From the NCBI GenBank assembly GCA_050946655.1, contig JBMNVE010000048.1, forward strand, positions 1 through 13,944: 13,944 nt of DNA, written 5' to 3'. This document shows, piece after piece, positions 7,394-13,944 of the stretch. A model generated the notes under the pieces. It did not search any database, had not been told where the DNA came from, and saw only the letters and a list, made by a program, of their open reading frames with translations. Position numbers and translations under genes: made by a program. This DNA is from JAXGRD01 sp050946655. Lineage in GTDB: Bacteria; Bacillota; Clostridia; Peptostreptococcales; Anaerovoracaceae. Position 1 is the stretch's first letter; every line of letters starts with the position of its first letter.

Positions 7394-7447
7394 GACAATT
7401 TCAGTTGTATACATTATTCTTTCACCGGTTTTTTTCGCCTCTTTCCC

Positions 7448-9025
7448 TTATGAAACCACGCTTTCCAGACGGCCCAGGGCCAGGGCTATGGTCAGGCTGG
7501 GGATCACTCTGTTTCCCGTGATCTCTACCCCCAAAATGTCGTTGATTTTTTTCAACCTGTACTGGACCGTGTTGGGATGTATCCCCATAAAGGTCGCTGT
7601 GCTGGCACTGTTCATTCCCGCATCCAAAACAAAGGTCTCCAAGGTCTCCAGTAACTGTTTTCCCTTGCTTTCTCCCGCATCCTTAAAGGGCTCTAAAAAT
7701 TCCACATAATTCTTCTTCACATATCCCCCCTGCAGCTGTACATGGATGCAGTTGCTCACCAGCGCCAATTCGTATTTGGTGAACACTCTCTTGTAGGGAA
7801 ATACCGTTTGCACGAAGGACCACGCCTCTGCAATGAGGCGGTAACCGTCACCTGCCCCTTCAATGCCGGAAAAACCGGTCACATGAAAGATGCGGATACC
7901 CTTGTCTTCCTTCAATTTATTGAACAGATCATTGGCTGTTTTTTTGCTGTCTTCGTCCCCTTTCTCCGGTTCTCTCACCAGGATCCCGAAAGTCTCGTTT
8001 CCTTCATGGATCCGCAGGATCCGGATCAAAGAGTCCTTTTGGAACTGGTCCATGGCTCTGATGCTCAGCCCCTCCTTGCCACCCTTGGCATAAAAAACGC
8101 TGATGAAGTCCCCGGGATCCACATCCACCTCATCCTGCAGGCTATAGGCAAGGCTCATGTTCCCTCTCCGAAGGGCATGGATGAACTCCGCCATGGCATC
8201 CCGCTGAGGGGTGTACTTCCACATCCCCATGGCCAGCTCGATGATCTCCGCCAGCTTGGTGATCTCCGCCGCGGAGTAGGAATCTTCGTTGTCTACGATG
8301 AACATGAAGTACTTGGTCTTACGGATATTTACCGGACCCCAGTAGGTCAGCACACCATTTACATCGATCTTGGTGTAGACGGCAGATTGATTTTCGATGG
8401 ATCGCTCCTTGCCCAAGCGGATGGCCTCGGCAATGGTGGTCCGGTGGCGGGTCTCCACGCTGAACACCGGGTTGAAGTCCTCGCTGAGGAGGATCAGCTG
8501 AAAATCGTTATTTAAAGCAGCCGCTTTGGCAGCGGCTTGAAAGTTGCTGTATTTTTCGAAATTTAGTAAATGATAAATGGTGTTGGCAATGAGCGAATTG
8601 GTGAAGTTTTCATCTTCCCCGTAGAATATCCTCTCGGAGATTTCCCCGATCACATCTCCCATATCCGCAGGGCTGTCTGCATCCATGGCAATAAGGGGTA
8701 TCCCCGCCTTTTCCGCGGCGGCGATGACCTTGTCACTGAGGTACCGCACAATGTCGCCCACGTAAAATACGACGATAGCTGTGTTTCCGCCGGCAGCAAG
8801 AGCTTCGATGGCTTTGCACTGGGCATCCTCGTTGGAGCGAATGGCGGAAAAGGATGTAAGGACCATCTGATTCTGGACAGTATAGTGCTTCTTGATGTCC
8901 CTGGCTGTAAACATGTCAAGGACGGACACTTTATCCACCTGATTGATCAGGCTGTTCTCTCCCGCCAGCACCTTTGCCTTTTGGAAGGCGGAAAGTTTCA
9001 GGCAGTCCTTCACCGTAACTTTCAT
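7448..9025 (-). CDS. PucR-family transcriptional regulator
   Basis: 525 residues with the full three-part layout of the family. An N-terminal PucR ligand-sensing domain (about 5-125) begins VTVKDCLKLSAFQKAKVLAG. A central region (about 150-430) resembles the CdaR/GGDEF-like part. The C-terminal PucR-type helix-turn-helix (about 458-515) contains LETFVLDAGMNSASTATFMG followed by IHPNTVQYRLKKINDILG. The family usually senses a metabolite and activates neighbouring catabolic genes. Its ATG overlaps the ftsH stop as ATGA (9025-9022), with GAGG eight bases upstream, so it can be read from the ftsH mRNA. The next gene is mmdA behind its own promoter. Inference: this protein controls the decarboxylase operon; the ligand is unknown. 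I could not identify a terminator after it. Confidence 0.9.
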   Translation of the reverse strand: MKVTVKDCLKLSAFQKAKVLAGENSLINQVDKVSVLDMFTARDIKKHYTVQNQMVLTSFSAIRSNEDAQCKAIEALAAGGNTAIVVFYVGDIVRYLSDKVIAAAEKAGIPLIAMDADSPADMGDVIGEISERIFYGEDENFTNSLIANTIYHLLNFEKYSNFQAAAKAAALNNDFQLILLSEDFNPVFSVETRHRTTIAEAIRLGKERSIENQSAVYTKIDVNGVLTYWGPVNIRKTKYFMFIVDNEDSYSAAEITKLAEIIELAMGMWKYTPQRDAMAEFIHALRRGNMSLAYSLQDEVDVDPGDFISVFYAKGGKEGLSIRAMDQFQKDSLIRILRIHEGNETFGILVREPEKGDEDSKKTANDLFNKLKEDKGIRIFHVTGFSGIEGAGDGYRLIAEAWSFVQTVFPYKRVFTKYELALVSNCIHVQLQGGYVKKNYVEFLEPFKDAGESKGKQLLETLETFVLDAGMNSASTATFMGIHPNTVQYRLKKINDILGVEITGNRVIPSLTIALALGRLESVVS

Positions 9026-11064
9026 TTTTCGTCCTCTTTTTTCTCCGGAGGTTGCTCCCCGTTATCCTGTGGATCATCGCTGAGGTAGTCCGTGTCGTAG
9101 ACGGACAAGTCCTCTTCCCCTTCATCGGCAAGCTTCGTCTCCTCTTCCGAGGCGCCGACCAATCTGCGCATTTCCTCCGCTTCTCTCTCGTTGGCTGCCT
9201 GAATATCCTCTTCTTTTCTTCGGATGTCTTCTGCCAACTGGGAAGCGGTCTTTTCTCCGGTGTACAGCTGTTCGAACTGTTCCCCGTCCAATGTTTCCAC
9301 TTCCAGAAGGGCTTCTGCCACCATGTGCAGTTTATCCAAATGGGTGGAAAGAATTTTTTCACATTCCGCAAAGCAGTCCTCGATGATGAGCCTTATTTCT
9401 TCGTCGATCTCCGATGCCACTTCCTCGGAGTAGTTTTGCCGCGTGGAGAAGTCCTTACCCAGGAACACCTCATCGGATGAGCTGTAGTTCACCGGCCCCA
9501 GTTTTTCGCTGAATCCGTACTTGGTCACCATATCCCTGGCGATTTCCGTTGCCCTGCTGATATCGTTGGATGCACCGGTGCTGATATCGTCCAAGGTGAG
9601 CTTTTCCGCCACCCGTCCGCCGAGAAGATGGATGATCTGCTCCCGCATGGTATCCTTAGTGCCGTAGTATCTGTCTTCCTTGGGAAGGATCATGGTGAAT
9701 CCGCCGGCTCTGCCCCGAGGAATGATGGTGATCTGATGGACCGGATCGGTCTTGGGAAGAGAGTGGGCTACCACGGCATGGCCTGCTTCGTGGTAAGCGG
9801 TCAGCTTTCTTTCCTCTTCACTGATGATCCTGCTCTTCTTTTCCGGTCCTGCGATGACCTTTGTAATGGCCTCCTCTATCTCATCCATGCGGATGTGTCT
9901 TCCGTTTCTTCTGGCTGTAAGAAGGGCTGCTTCGTTTAGCATGTTTTCGATGTCCGCGGGAGTAAACCCGGGCGTCCTGCGAGCCAGGACCTTGGGCCGT
10001 ACCTTGTCGTCCAAGGGCTTGTTTCTGGAATGGACCCTAAAGATCTCTTCCCTGCCTTTAATGTCCGGGATGCCGATAACGATCTGTCTGTCGAATCTGC
10101 CCGGTCTGAGGAGGGCGGGATCCAGAACATCGGGACGGTTTGTGGCCGCCAAGATAATCACTCCTGAGTTCTCTCCGAATCCATCCATCTCCACCAGGAG
10201 CTGGTTCAAGGTCTGCTCTCTTTCGTCATGGCCGCCGCCCAGTCCGGCGCCTCGCTTTCTTCCCACCGCATCGATCTCATCGATGAAGACGATACAGGGC
10301 GTGTTCTTTTTCGCCTGTTCAAACAAGTCTCTCACTCTGCTGGCGCCCACACCCACAAACATTTCCACGAACTCGGATCCGCTGATGGTAAAGAATGGCA
10401 CGCCGGCCTCTCCGGCTGTCGCCTTGGAAATATATGTCTTTCCCGTTCCGGGAGGGCCTACCAAAAGTATCCCCTTGGGGATCCGTGCACCCAGGTTGTT
10501 GAACCTGCGGGGGTGCTTGAGGAAATCCACTACTTCTTCCAATTCTTCCTTTTCTTCGTTCAGCCCGGCCACATCGGCAAAGGTGATCTTTCTAAGGTCG
10601 CTGTCCTTCTGAAGCTTTGCTTTGCTCTTGCCGAACTGCATGGCCTTACCGCCGCCTCCCTGTTGATTCATGATCATGAACCAGAAGAAGATCAGTACGA
10701 TGATCATGATGGCGGTGGGAAGAACGGAAATATACCAAGGGGTCTCCTTGGGTGCTTCCGCTGTCAGTTTGATTTCTTTGTCCTCTATCTTCTTTGTCAA
10801 GAAGGTTTCAGAAAGGATGCTGTAATCCACCAGGGTATATGTGGTCTTGATCTTCTTATCATCGGCCAGAGTCCCCGTCATCATCATCTTGTTGTTGTTG
10901 ACGTTGAGTTCTTTCACCTCTCCGCTCTTCAGATGCTGGACGAACTCCGTATAGCTGACGTCCTTGATCTCTTCATTGGGGCTCTTGTTGTAGAACCACG
11001 CCATGGCCAGGACCAGCCCGAAAATGACCAGATATATCCCTATATTCTTAGAAAATCTCTTCAA
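9022..11064 (-). CDS. ftsH: ATP-dependent membrane zinc metalloprotease FtsH
   Basis: Membrane-bound AAA+ protease that removes misfolded membrane proteins and some regulators; 680 residues. Seen: membrane helix 1 (about 9-25), an extracytoplasmic domain (about 26-109), helix 2 (about 110-133), Walker A GPPGTGKT (203-210), Walker B IVFIDEID (258-265), second region of homology ATNRPDVLDP to GRFDR (307-326), zinc motif HEAGH (425-429), the third zinc ligand expected at Asp501 in GASNDI, and a long acidic tail (about 620-680). All catalytic residues are present. The start is TTG at 11064, chosen because AGGAGGAG lies ten bases upstream and the N-terminus MKRFSKNIG matches the family; no in-frame ATG fits. 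It follows tilS by 72 bases and overlaps the PucR gene. In most Bacillota an hpt gene separates tilS and ftsH; none is here. Confidence 0.97.
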   Translation of the reverse strand: MKRFSKNIGIYLVIFGLVLAMAWFYNKSPNEEIKDVSYTEFVQHLKSGEVKELNVNNNKMMMTGTLADDKKIKTTYTLVDYSILSETFLTKKIEDKEIKLTAEAPKETPWYISVLPTAIMIIVLIFFWFMIMNQQGGGGKAMQFGKSKAKLQKDSDLRKITFADVAGLNEEKEELEEVVDFLKHPRRFNNLGARIPKGILLVGPPGTGKTYISKATAGEAGVPFFTISGSEFVEMFVGVGASRVRDLFEQAKKNTPCIVFIDEIDAVGRKRGAGLGGGHDEREQTLNQLLVEMDGFGENSGVIILAATNRPDVLDPALLRPGRFDRQIVIGIPDIKGREEIFRVHSRNKPLDDKVRPKVLARRTPGFTPADIENMLNEAALLTARRNGRHIRMDEIEEAITKVIAGPEKKSRIISEEERKLTAYHEAGHAVVAHSLPKTDPVHQITIIPRGRAGGFTMILPKEDRYYGTKDTMREQIIHLLGGRVAEKLTLDDISTGASNDISRATEIARDMVTKYGFSEKLGPVNYSSSDEVFLGKDFSTRQNYSEEVASEIDEEIRLIIEDCFAECEKILSTHLDKLHMVAEALLEVETLDGEQFEQLYTGEKTASQLAEDIRRKEEDIQAANEREAEEMRRLVGASEEETKLADEGEEDLSVYDTDYLSDDPQDNGEQPPEKKEDEK

Positions 11065-11093
11065 CGTATTGTTTCTCCTCCTATTGTTTCGGA

Positions 11094-11107
11094 CAACAAA
11101 TTTGTTG
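11094..11107. promoter_or_regulatory. 14-bp perfect palindrome in the ftsH leader
   Basis: CAACAAATTTGTTG is a perfect inverted repeat with no loop, about 30 bases before the ftsH start codon and upstream of its ribosome site. It lacks a T-tract, so it is not a terminator. It does not match CIRCE, and I see no CtsR-type heptad repeats. It could be a repressor operator, but AT-rich palindromes of this size also arise by chance. Confidence 0.3.
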
Positions 11108-11136
11108 CAAAATACAAATGATGCCTAGTAATGTTA

Positions 11137-12543
11137 TCACAGTTCCCTGTCCATTTCAAGTATTAGGACCCTTCTGGTCTCTTCCGTCACTTTGAAATTG
11201 TCACTGTATCGATCTCGGATCACTCCGCCGGGTATCCAAAGGATCTCATTACCGATGGCCGCCATGTAGATGCTGTCCCTCAGGTTCTTAGGTACCTTCA
11301 TATCCACGAACAGATCTTGGATGGTCTTTGTTCCTACCGATAGAGCGATGTAGTCCCCCGCCTGTCTGGTCCTGGCAAAAATCAGCGACAGAGGACCGCC
11401 GGCAAAGTCGTAGACCTCAGCCATTTTGTCCACGTCAAAGACAGCCGTTCCTTCCTTTTGGACATAATCTTCTTTGTACAGTATGGATGCCTTCAGTTTG
11501 TACTGGAGTGGCTCCACCTCTTTATCTTCTTCCGCATAGAACTCCAGTTTCCCATAGGAGATGTTCAGGATGAACCCCGCGGGAAAATGGATCTGTCCTG
11601 TTGATTTACCCTTTTCAATCAGCTTGTCCGCCGCCTTCAGATGAGTGTAGCCGATGTCCTTGTAGAGGCCCACCTTTTCAAAAGCGTGGAGGATGACCCG
11701 GTGGCGAATGGCCGGCTCAAAGGTCTTGACGATATCCTTGTTCAAGGTGAGAATGTCCTCCTGATGGCCGATGAACGCTTCCTCATAGGAACTCCCGGCC
11801 ACTCCCCAGAGATAGTCTCTATCTTCCTTGGCCACAAGGCGCAGCCTGTTCAGGGCGGATGACAAGTTGGTGTTGTAATTCTCCTCCAAGTATGGGATCA
11901 GGTCCATCCTGATCCGGTTCCTCGTGTACATGCGATCTTGATTGGATTTATCCGTGCGAGGATGAAGGCCGTGGATCCGGCAGTACTGCTCTATCCTGTC
12001 TCGGCTCACGTCAAGCAAAGGCCTGATAATGAGAAAGCCCAGCCGATCCCTGCGAATGTAATCCATCCCCACAAGACCGTCCACCCCGGTCCCCCGAAGT
12101 AAACGGAAGAGCAGGGTCTCATCCTGATCGTTCCTGTTGTGGGCGGTGGCTACTTTGATCCTGTCCGGCAGCACTCCTTCATCCACCAGTTCTCCTGCTA
12201 CCCTTCCATAGGCCTCATACCTGGCTTTACGTCCGGCCTCTTCCCCCGTCATAGACAGTTCTTCTGCCAGAGCGTTGCAGTCCACCACATAGCTCCAACA
12301 GCGGATGCCTCTGCTCTCACACAACTCTTCCACGTACTTTTGATCCTCTTCCGCCGCTCCCGGCCGGAAACAGTGGTTCACATGGACTGCTTCTACGGTA
12401 AGATCCAGTTCTTCTCTCAAGGAAAGAAGTATGTCAAAGAGGCAAACCGAATCCGGTCCGCCGGAAAGCCCCAGGATCAGATGATCCCCCGGGCTGAGTA
12501 AATTATTCTGCTGTATGGTTTCCAGCACGCTTTGTTTCATCAT
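11137..12543 (-). CDS. tilS: tRNA(Ile)-lysidine synthetase (TilS)
   Basis: Adds lysine to C34 of the CAU-anticodon isoleucine tRNA so that it reads AUA; essential in most bacteria. 468 residues. Seen: PP-loop ATP-binding motif LGLSGGPDS (24-32); VHVNHCFRPGA; a TAHNRNDQDETLLFRLLRGTG-like motif shortly after residue 150; RPLLDVSR; YTRNRIR; and a C-terminal TilS domain ending with GTKTIQDLFVDMKVP, ILWIPGG and the terminal strand VTEETRRVLILEM. The gene starts with two ATG codons (12543 and 12540), two bases after the tatD stop. There is no ribosome binding site, and a perfect extended -10 lies six bases upstream, so the mRNA may be leaderless. Re-initiation after tatD translation is the alternative. 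Confidence 0.95.
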   Translation of the reverse strand: MMKQSVLETIQQNNLLSPGDHLILGLSGGPDSVCLFDILLSLREELDLTVEAVHVNHCFRPGAAEEDQKYVEELCESRGIRCWSYVVDCNALAEELSMTGEEAGRKARYEAYGRVAGELVDEGVLPDRIKVATAHNRNDQDETLLFRLLRGTGVDGLVGMDYIRRDRLGFLIIRPLLDVSRDRIEQYCRIHGLHPRTDKSNQDRMYTRNRIRMDLIPYLEENYNTNLSSALNRLRLVAKEDRDYLWGVAGSSYEEAFIGHQEDILTLNKDIVKTFEPAIRHRVILHAFEKVGLYKDIGYTHLKAADKLIEKGKSTGQIHFPAGFILNISYGKLEFYAEEDKEVEPLQYKLKASILYKEDYVQKEGTAVFDVDKMAEVYDFAGGPLSLIFARTRQAGDYIALSVGTKTIQDLFVDMKVPKNLRDSIYMAAIGNEILWIPGGVIRDRYSDNFKVTEETRRVLILEMDREL

Positions 12544-12545
12544 TT

Positions 12546-13385
12546 TTATATTATACCATAAAAGGTTTTGGCGTTTTCACAAGTTTTTATCGCCACCTCT
12601 TCCCACTTCATGCCTTTGATCACAGCCAGTCTTCTGGCTGTGTGCTCCACGTAGGATGACTTGTTTGGCCTGCCGCGGAAGGGCTCCGGTGTCAGGTAAG
12701 GCGCATCCGTCTCCACCAAAAGGAACTCCAGGGGAACCTGGTCCGCCACCTTGACCGTCTTCTTGTTGTTCTTGTAAGTGAGCGGACCAGCAAGGCTGAT
12801 GGTACCCCCCAGCCTGACGTACTGCTCCGCCAGTTCGCTGCTGCCGGAATAACAGTGGAGCAAGACTCTACTGTCCCCCGCAGCGCTTTCCCAGCCTTCA
12901 GCTACCGCTCTTGCGGGGAACCATTCCTTCCGCTCTCTGCTGAAAGCGCCTTCTTCCTTGAGGATCTCCAGGACTTCGTTGTCCGCCTCCCTGGAGTGGA
13001 TGACCATGGGCATCTTCAGCTCATTGGCAAGCTGTATTTGCCTGCGGAAAGCTTCTCTCTGAACATCTCTTGGAGAGTGATCGTAGTGGAAGTCCAGCCC
13101 GATCTCCCCGATGGCCATGACGCCGGGTTTTCGTGCAAGGCCCTTGATCAGGGCCAGTTCCATGTCGCCCATTTCCTTGGCATTGTGGGGATGATAGCCC
13201 ACCGCAGCAACGCACCAATCGTACCTGCCGCTGTGATCCGCCGCCAGCCGGGATGACTCAAGGTCAAAGCCGATATCGGCCACGTAGGATAGCTGGGGAT
13301 CACCTTCTATTTCCCCGATGATTTTATCTCTGTCTTTTTGTGAAAAGCGCTCGTTGTTGATGTGTGCATGTGAATCAAATAGCAT
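12546..13385 (-). CDS. tatD: TatD-family metal-dependent hydrolase
   Basis: Cytoplasmic metal-dependent DNase or hydrolase with a TIM barrel; 279 residues against about 255 in most homologues. Seen: DSHAHIN with His6 and His8; GEIGLDFHYDHS with Glu94; MVIHSREAD with His130; LLHCYSGS with His177; and VETDAPYLTPEPFRGRPNKS with Asp227. All the usual metal ligands are present. The extra length sits between ILKEEGA (about 141-147) and VLLHCYSG (about 174-181), a charged, Trp-containing insert. GGAGGG lies nine bases before the ATG. It is the first gene of the tatD-tilS-ftsH run and diverges from the Crp/Fnr gene. Its last codons overlap the -10 box of tilS. Confidence 0.94.
   Translation of the reverse strand: MLFDSHAHINNERFSQKDRDKIIGEIEGDPQLSYVADIGFDLESSRLAADHSGRYDWCVAAVGYHPHNAKEMGDMELALIKGLARKPGVMAIGEIGLDFHYDHSPRDVQREAFRRQIQLANELKMPMVIHSREADNEVLEILKEEGAFSRERKEWFPARAVAEGWESAAGDSRVLLHCYSGSSELAEQYVRLGGTISLAGPLTYKNNKKTVKVADQVPLEFLLVETDAPYLTPEPFRGRPNKSSYVEHTARRLAVIKGMKWEEVAIKTCENAKTFYGII
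12550..12558 (-). promoter_or_regulatory. Extended -10 promoter abutting tilS (predicted leaderless transcript)
   Basis: The minus strand reads TGGTATAAT, a perfect extended -10 box, inside the last codons of tatD. The seventh base after it, where transcription normally begins, is the A of the first tilS ATG. No strong -35 hexamer is seen. No Shine-Dalgarno sequence lies between it and tilS. Confidence 0.55.
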
Positions 13386-13411
13386 ATTATCATTCCCTCC
13401 AATACTTACCC

Positions 13412-13440
13412 ATTGTACTACAACCTTGCCGGGAAGTGAA
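13412..13440 (-). promoter_or_regulatory. Predicted tatD promoter
   Basis: On the minus strand, -35 TTCACT (13440-13435), a 17-base spacer and -10 TACAAT (13417-13412). Predicted start is near 13405, giving a leader of about 20 bases that holds the GGAGGG ribosome site. Its -35 lies only five bases from that of the divergent Crp/Fnr promoter. Confidence 0.55.
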
Positions 13441-13445
13441 ATGGA

Positions 13446-13474
13446 TTGTTTATTTCCGCCCTTCGTCGTATAAT
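13446..13474 (+). promoter_or_regulatory. Predicted promoter of the Crp/Fnr gene (leaderless type)
   Basis: Plus strand: -35 TTGTTT (13446-13451), a 17-base spacer and a perfect -10 TATAAT (13469-13474). Six bases (GGATTC) separate the -10 from the ATG at 13481, so transcription should start at the A of the start codon. No Shine-Dalgarno sequence fits in this space. Confidence 0.6.
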
Positions 13475-13480
13475 GGATTC

Positions 13481-13944
13481 ATGATTACCGATAAGACATT
13501 GCAGCGGTTCCTCCCCTTTTGGGAAGGACTGAAAGATGAAGAAAAAGACAAGCTGAAGAAAAGCTGTGCTTTGCTGGAATTCCCTGCGGGAGCACAGATC
13601 CATTCCGGTGATGCGGACTGCGTGGGGATCCTTCTTTTGTTGGAGGGTGACTTGCGGACCTATATGCTTTCGGAAGAAGGACGGGAAATCACCCTCTTCC
13701 AGATGAAAGAGGGCGATGTTTGTACCCTTTCGGCTTCGTGTATCCTGGATGCCATCACCTTCGATGTGCACATCGGCGCACTGACCGATGCCAAGGTGAT
13801 CCAGATCAACAACAGTGTTTTTCAGGAAATGGCTGCCGCCAATGTCTACATGGAAAACTTCATCTACCGGGCCGCCTTGGATCGCTTCTCCGACGTGATG
13901 TGGGTCATGGAGCAGGTCCTTTTCATGAGTATGGACAAGCGCCT
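13481..13944 (+). CDS. Crp/Fnr-family transcriptional regulator, N-terminal part, cut by the window edge
   Basis: 154 complete codons, open to the right edge. Translation begins MITDKTLQRFLPFWEGLKDE and continues as a cyclic-nucleotide-binding-type beta-roll: FPAGAQIHSGDADCVGILLL, LEGDLRTYMLSEEGREITLF, then EGDVCTLSASCIL. A dimer helix region follows with ENFIYRAALDRFSDVMWVME and QVLFMSMDKR. The DNA-binding helix-turn-helix is expected beyond the edge. The CTLSASC segment is typical of a Crp/Fnr group common in anaerobic Clostridia that is thought to sense redox or oxygen. Four cysteines (encoded near 13573, 13619, 13721 and 13739) could take part, but there is no N-terminal Fnr-type cluster of cysteines. 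It is the only plus-strand gene in the window. It has no ribosome site and is predicted to be leaderless. Confidence 0.88.
   Translation, partial: MITDKTLQRFLPFWEGLKDEEKDKLKKSCALLEFPAGAQIHSGDADCVGILLLLEGDLRTYMLSEEGREITLFQMKEGDVCTLSASCILDAITFDVHIGALTDAKVIQINNSVFQEMAAANVYMENFIYRAALDRFSDVMWVMEQVLFMSMDKR

Noticed and set aside
10228..11121. A 297-codon open frame on the plus strand opposite ftsH
   Set aside because: It is fully antisense to the N-terminal half and AAA region of ftsH, with a low-complexity, His-rich product and no domain.
13418..13771. A 117-codon minus-strand frame at the right edge
   Set aside because: It is antisense to the Crp/Fnr gene, whose plus-strand product has clear family features; the frame also runs through the divergent promoter region.
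1..13944. tRNA genes, riboswitches, CRISPR arrays, insertion sequences or phage genes
   Set aside because: I read the gaps on both strands. All are under 150 bases and hold only promoters, ribosome sites, one palindrome and one terminator. No cloverleaf, spaced repeats or transposase motifs were seen.

Overview
The window reads as a dense chromosomal segment from an anaerobic, amino-acid-fermenting Bacillota, most likely a Clostridia-class organism. This is inferred from gene content, from strong AGGAGG-type ribosome sites before most genes, and from the tilS, ftsH, coaX, dusB gene set. The exact genus cannot be told from sequence alone. Nearly everything lies on the minus strand, with short gaps and several ATGA or longer overlaps. 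Only the gene at the right edge runs on the plus strand. No stretch over 300 bases lacks a gene. No tRNA, rRNA, CRISPR array, insertion sequence or phage gene was seen.

Layout, in order of minus-strand transcription (right to left). At the right edge a Crp/Fnr-type regulator (plus strand, cut off by the window end) diverges from tatD. The two share a 95-bp gap with back-to-back promoters. Then come tatD, tilS and ftsH. A PucR-family regulator overlaps ftsH by ATGA. Next is a three-gene biotin-dependent decarboxylase operon with its own promoter (about 7365-7393) and a clear intrinsic terminator (about 4801-4838): an MmdA-type carboxyltransferase alpha subunit, an OadG-type membrane subunit and a biotin carrier protein. 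After the terminator come coaX (type III pantothenate kinase) and dusB (tRNA dihydrouridine synthase), which overlap. Finally a consensus extended -10 promoter drives iorA, iorB and a sodium:neurotransmitter-symporter-family transporter that runs off the left edge.

How the genes work together. Two modules are metabolic. The iorA-iorB-transporter unit would import an amino acid with Na+ and, after transamination elsewhere, oxidise the aryl-pyruvate to an aryl-acetyl-CoA with reduction of ferredoxin. The decarboxylase unit would belong to a Na+-pumping decarboxylase of the methylmalonyl-CoA or glutaconyl-CoA type, but its membrane beta subunit, the actual Na+ pump, is not in this window. Both modules therefore point to a sodium-based energy economy (inference). 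The remaining genes are housekeeping: RNA modification, membrane proteolysis, CoA synthesis and a TatD nuclease.

I see no evidence for a wholly new system. The most interesting signals are: two genes (tilS and the Crp/Fnr gene) where a perfect TATAAT sits exactly six bases before the start codon with no ribosome site, which predicts leaderless mRNAs; a decarboxylase operon missing its beta subunit; and the interruption of a usually conserved tilS-hpt-ftsH-coaX neighbourhood.
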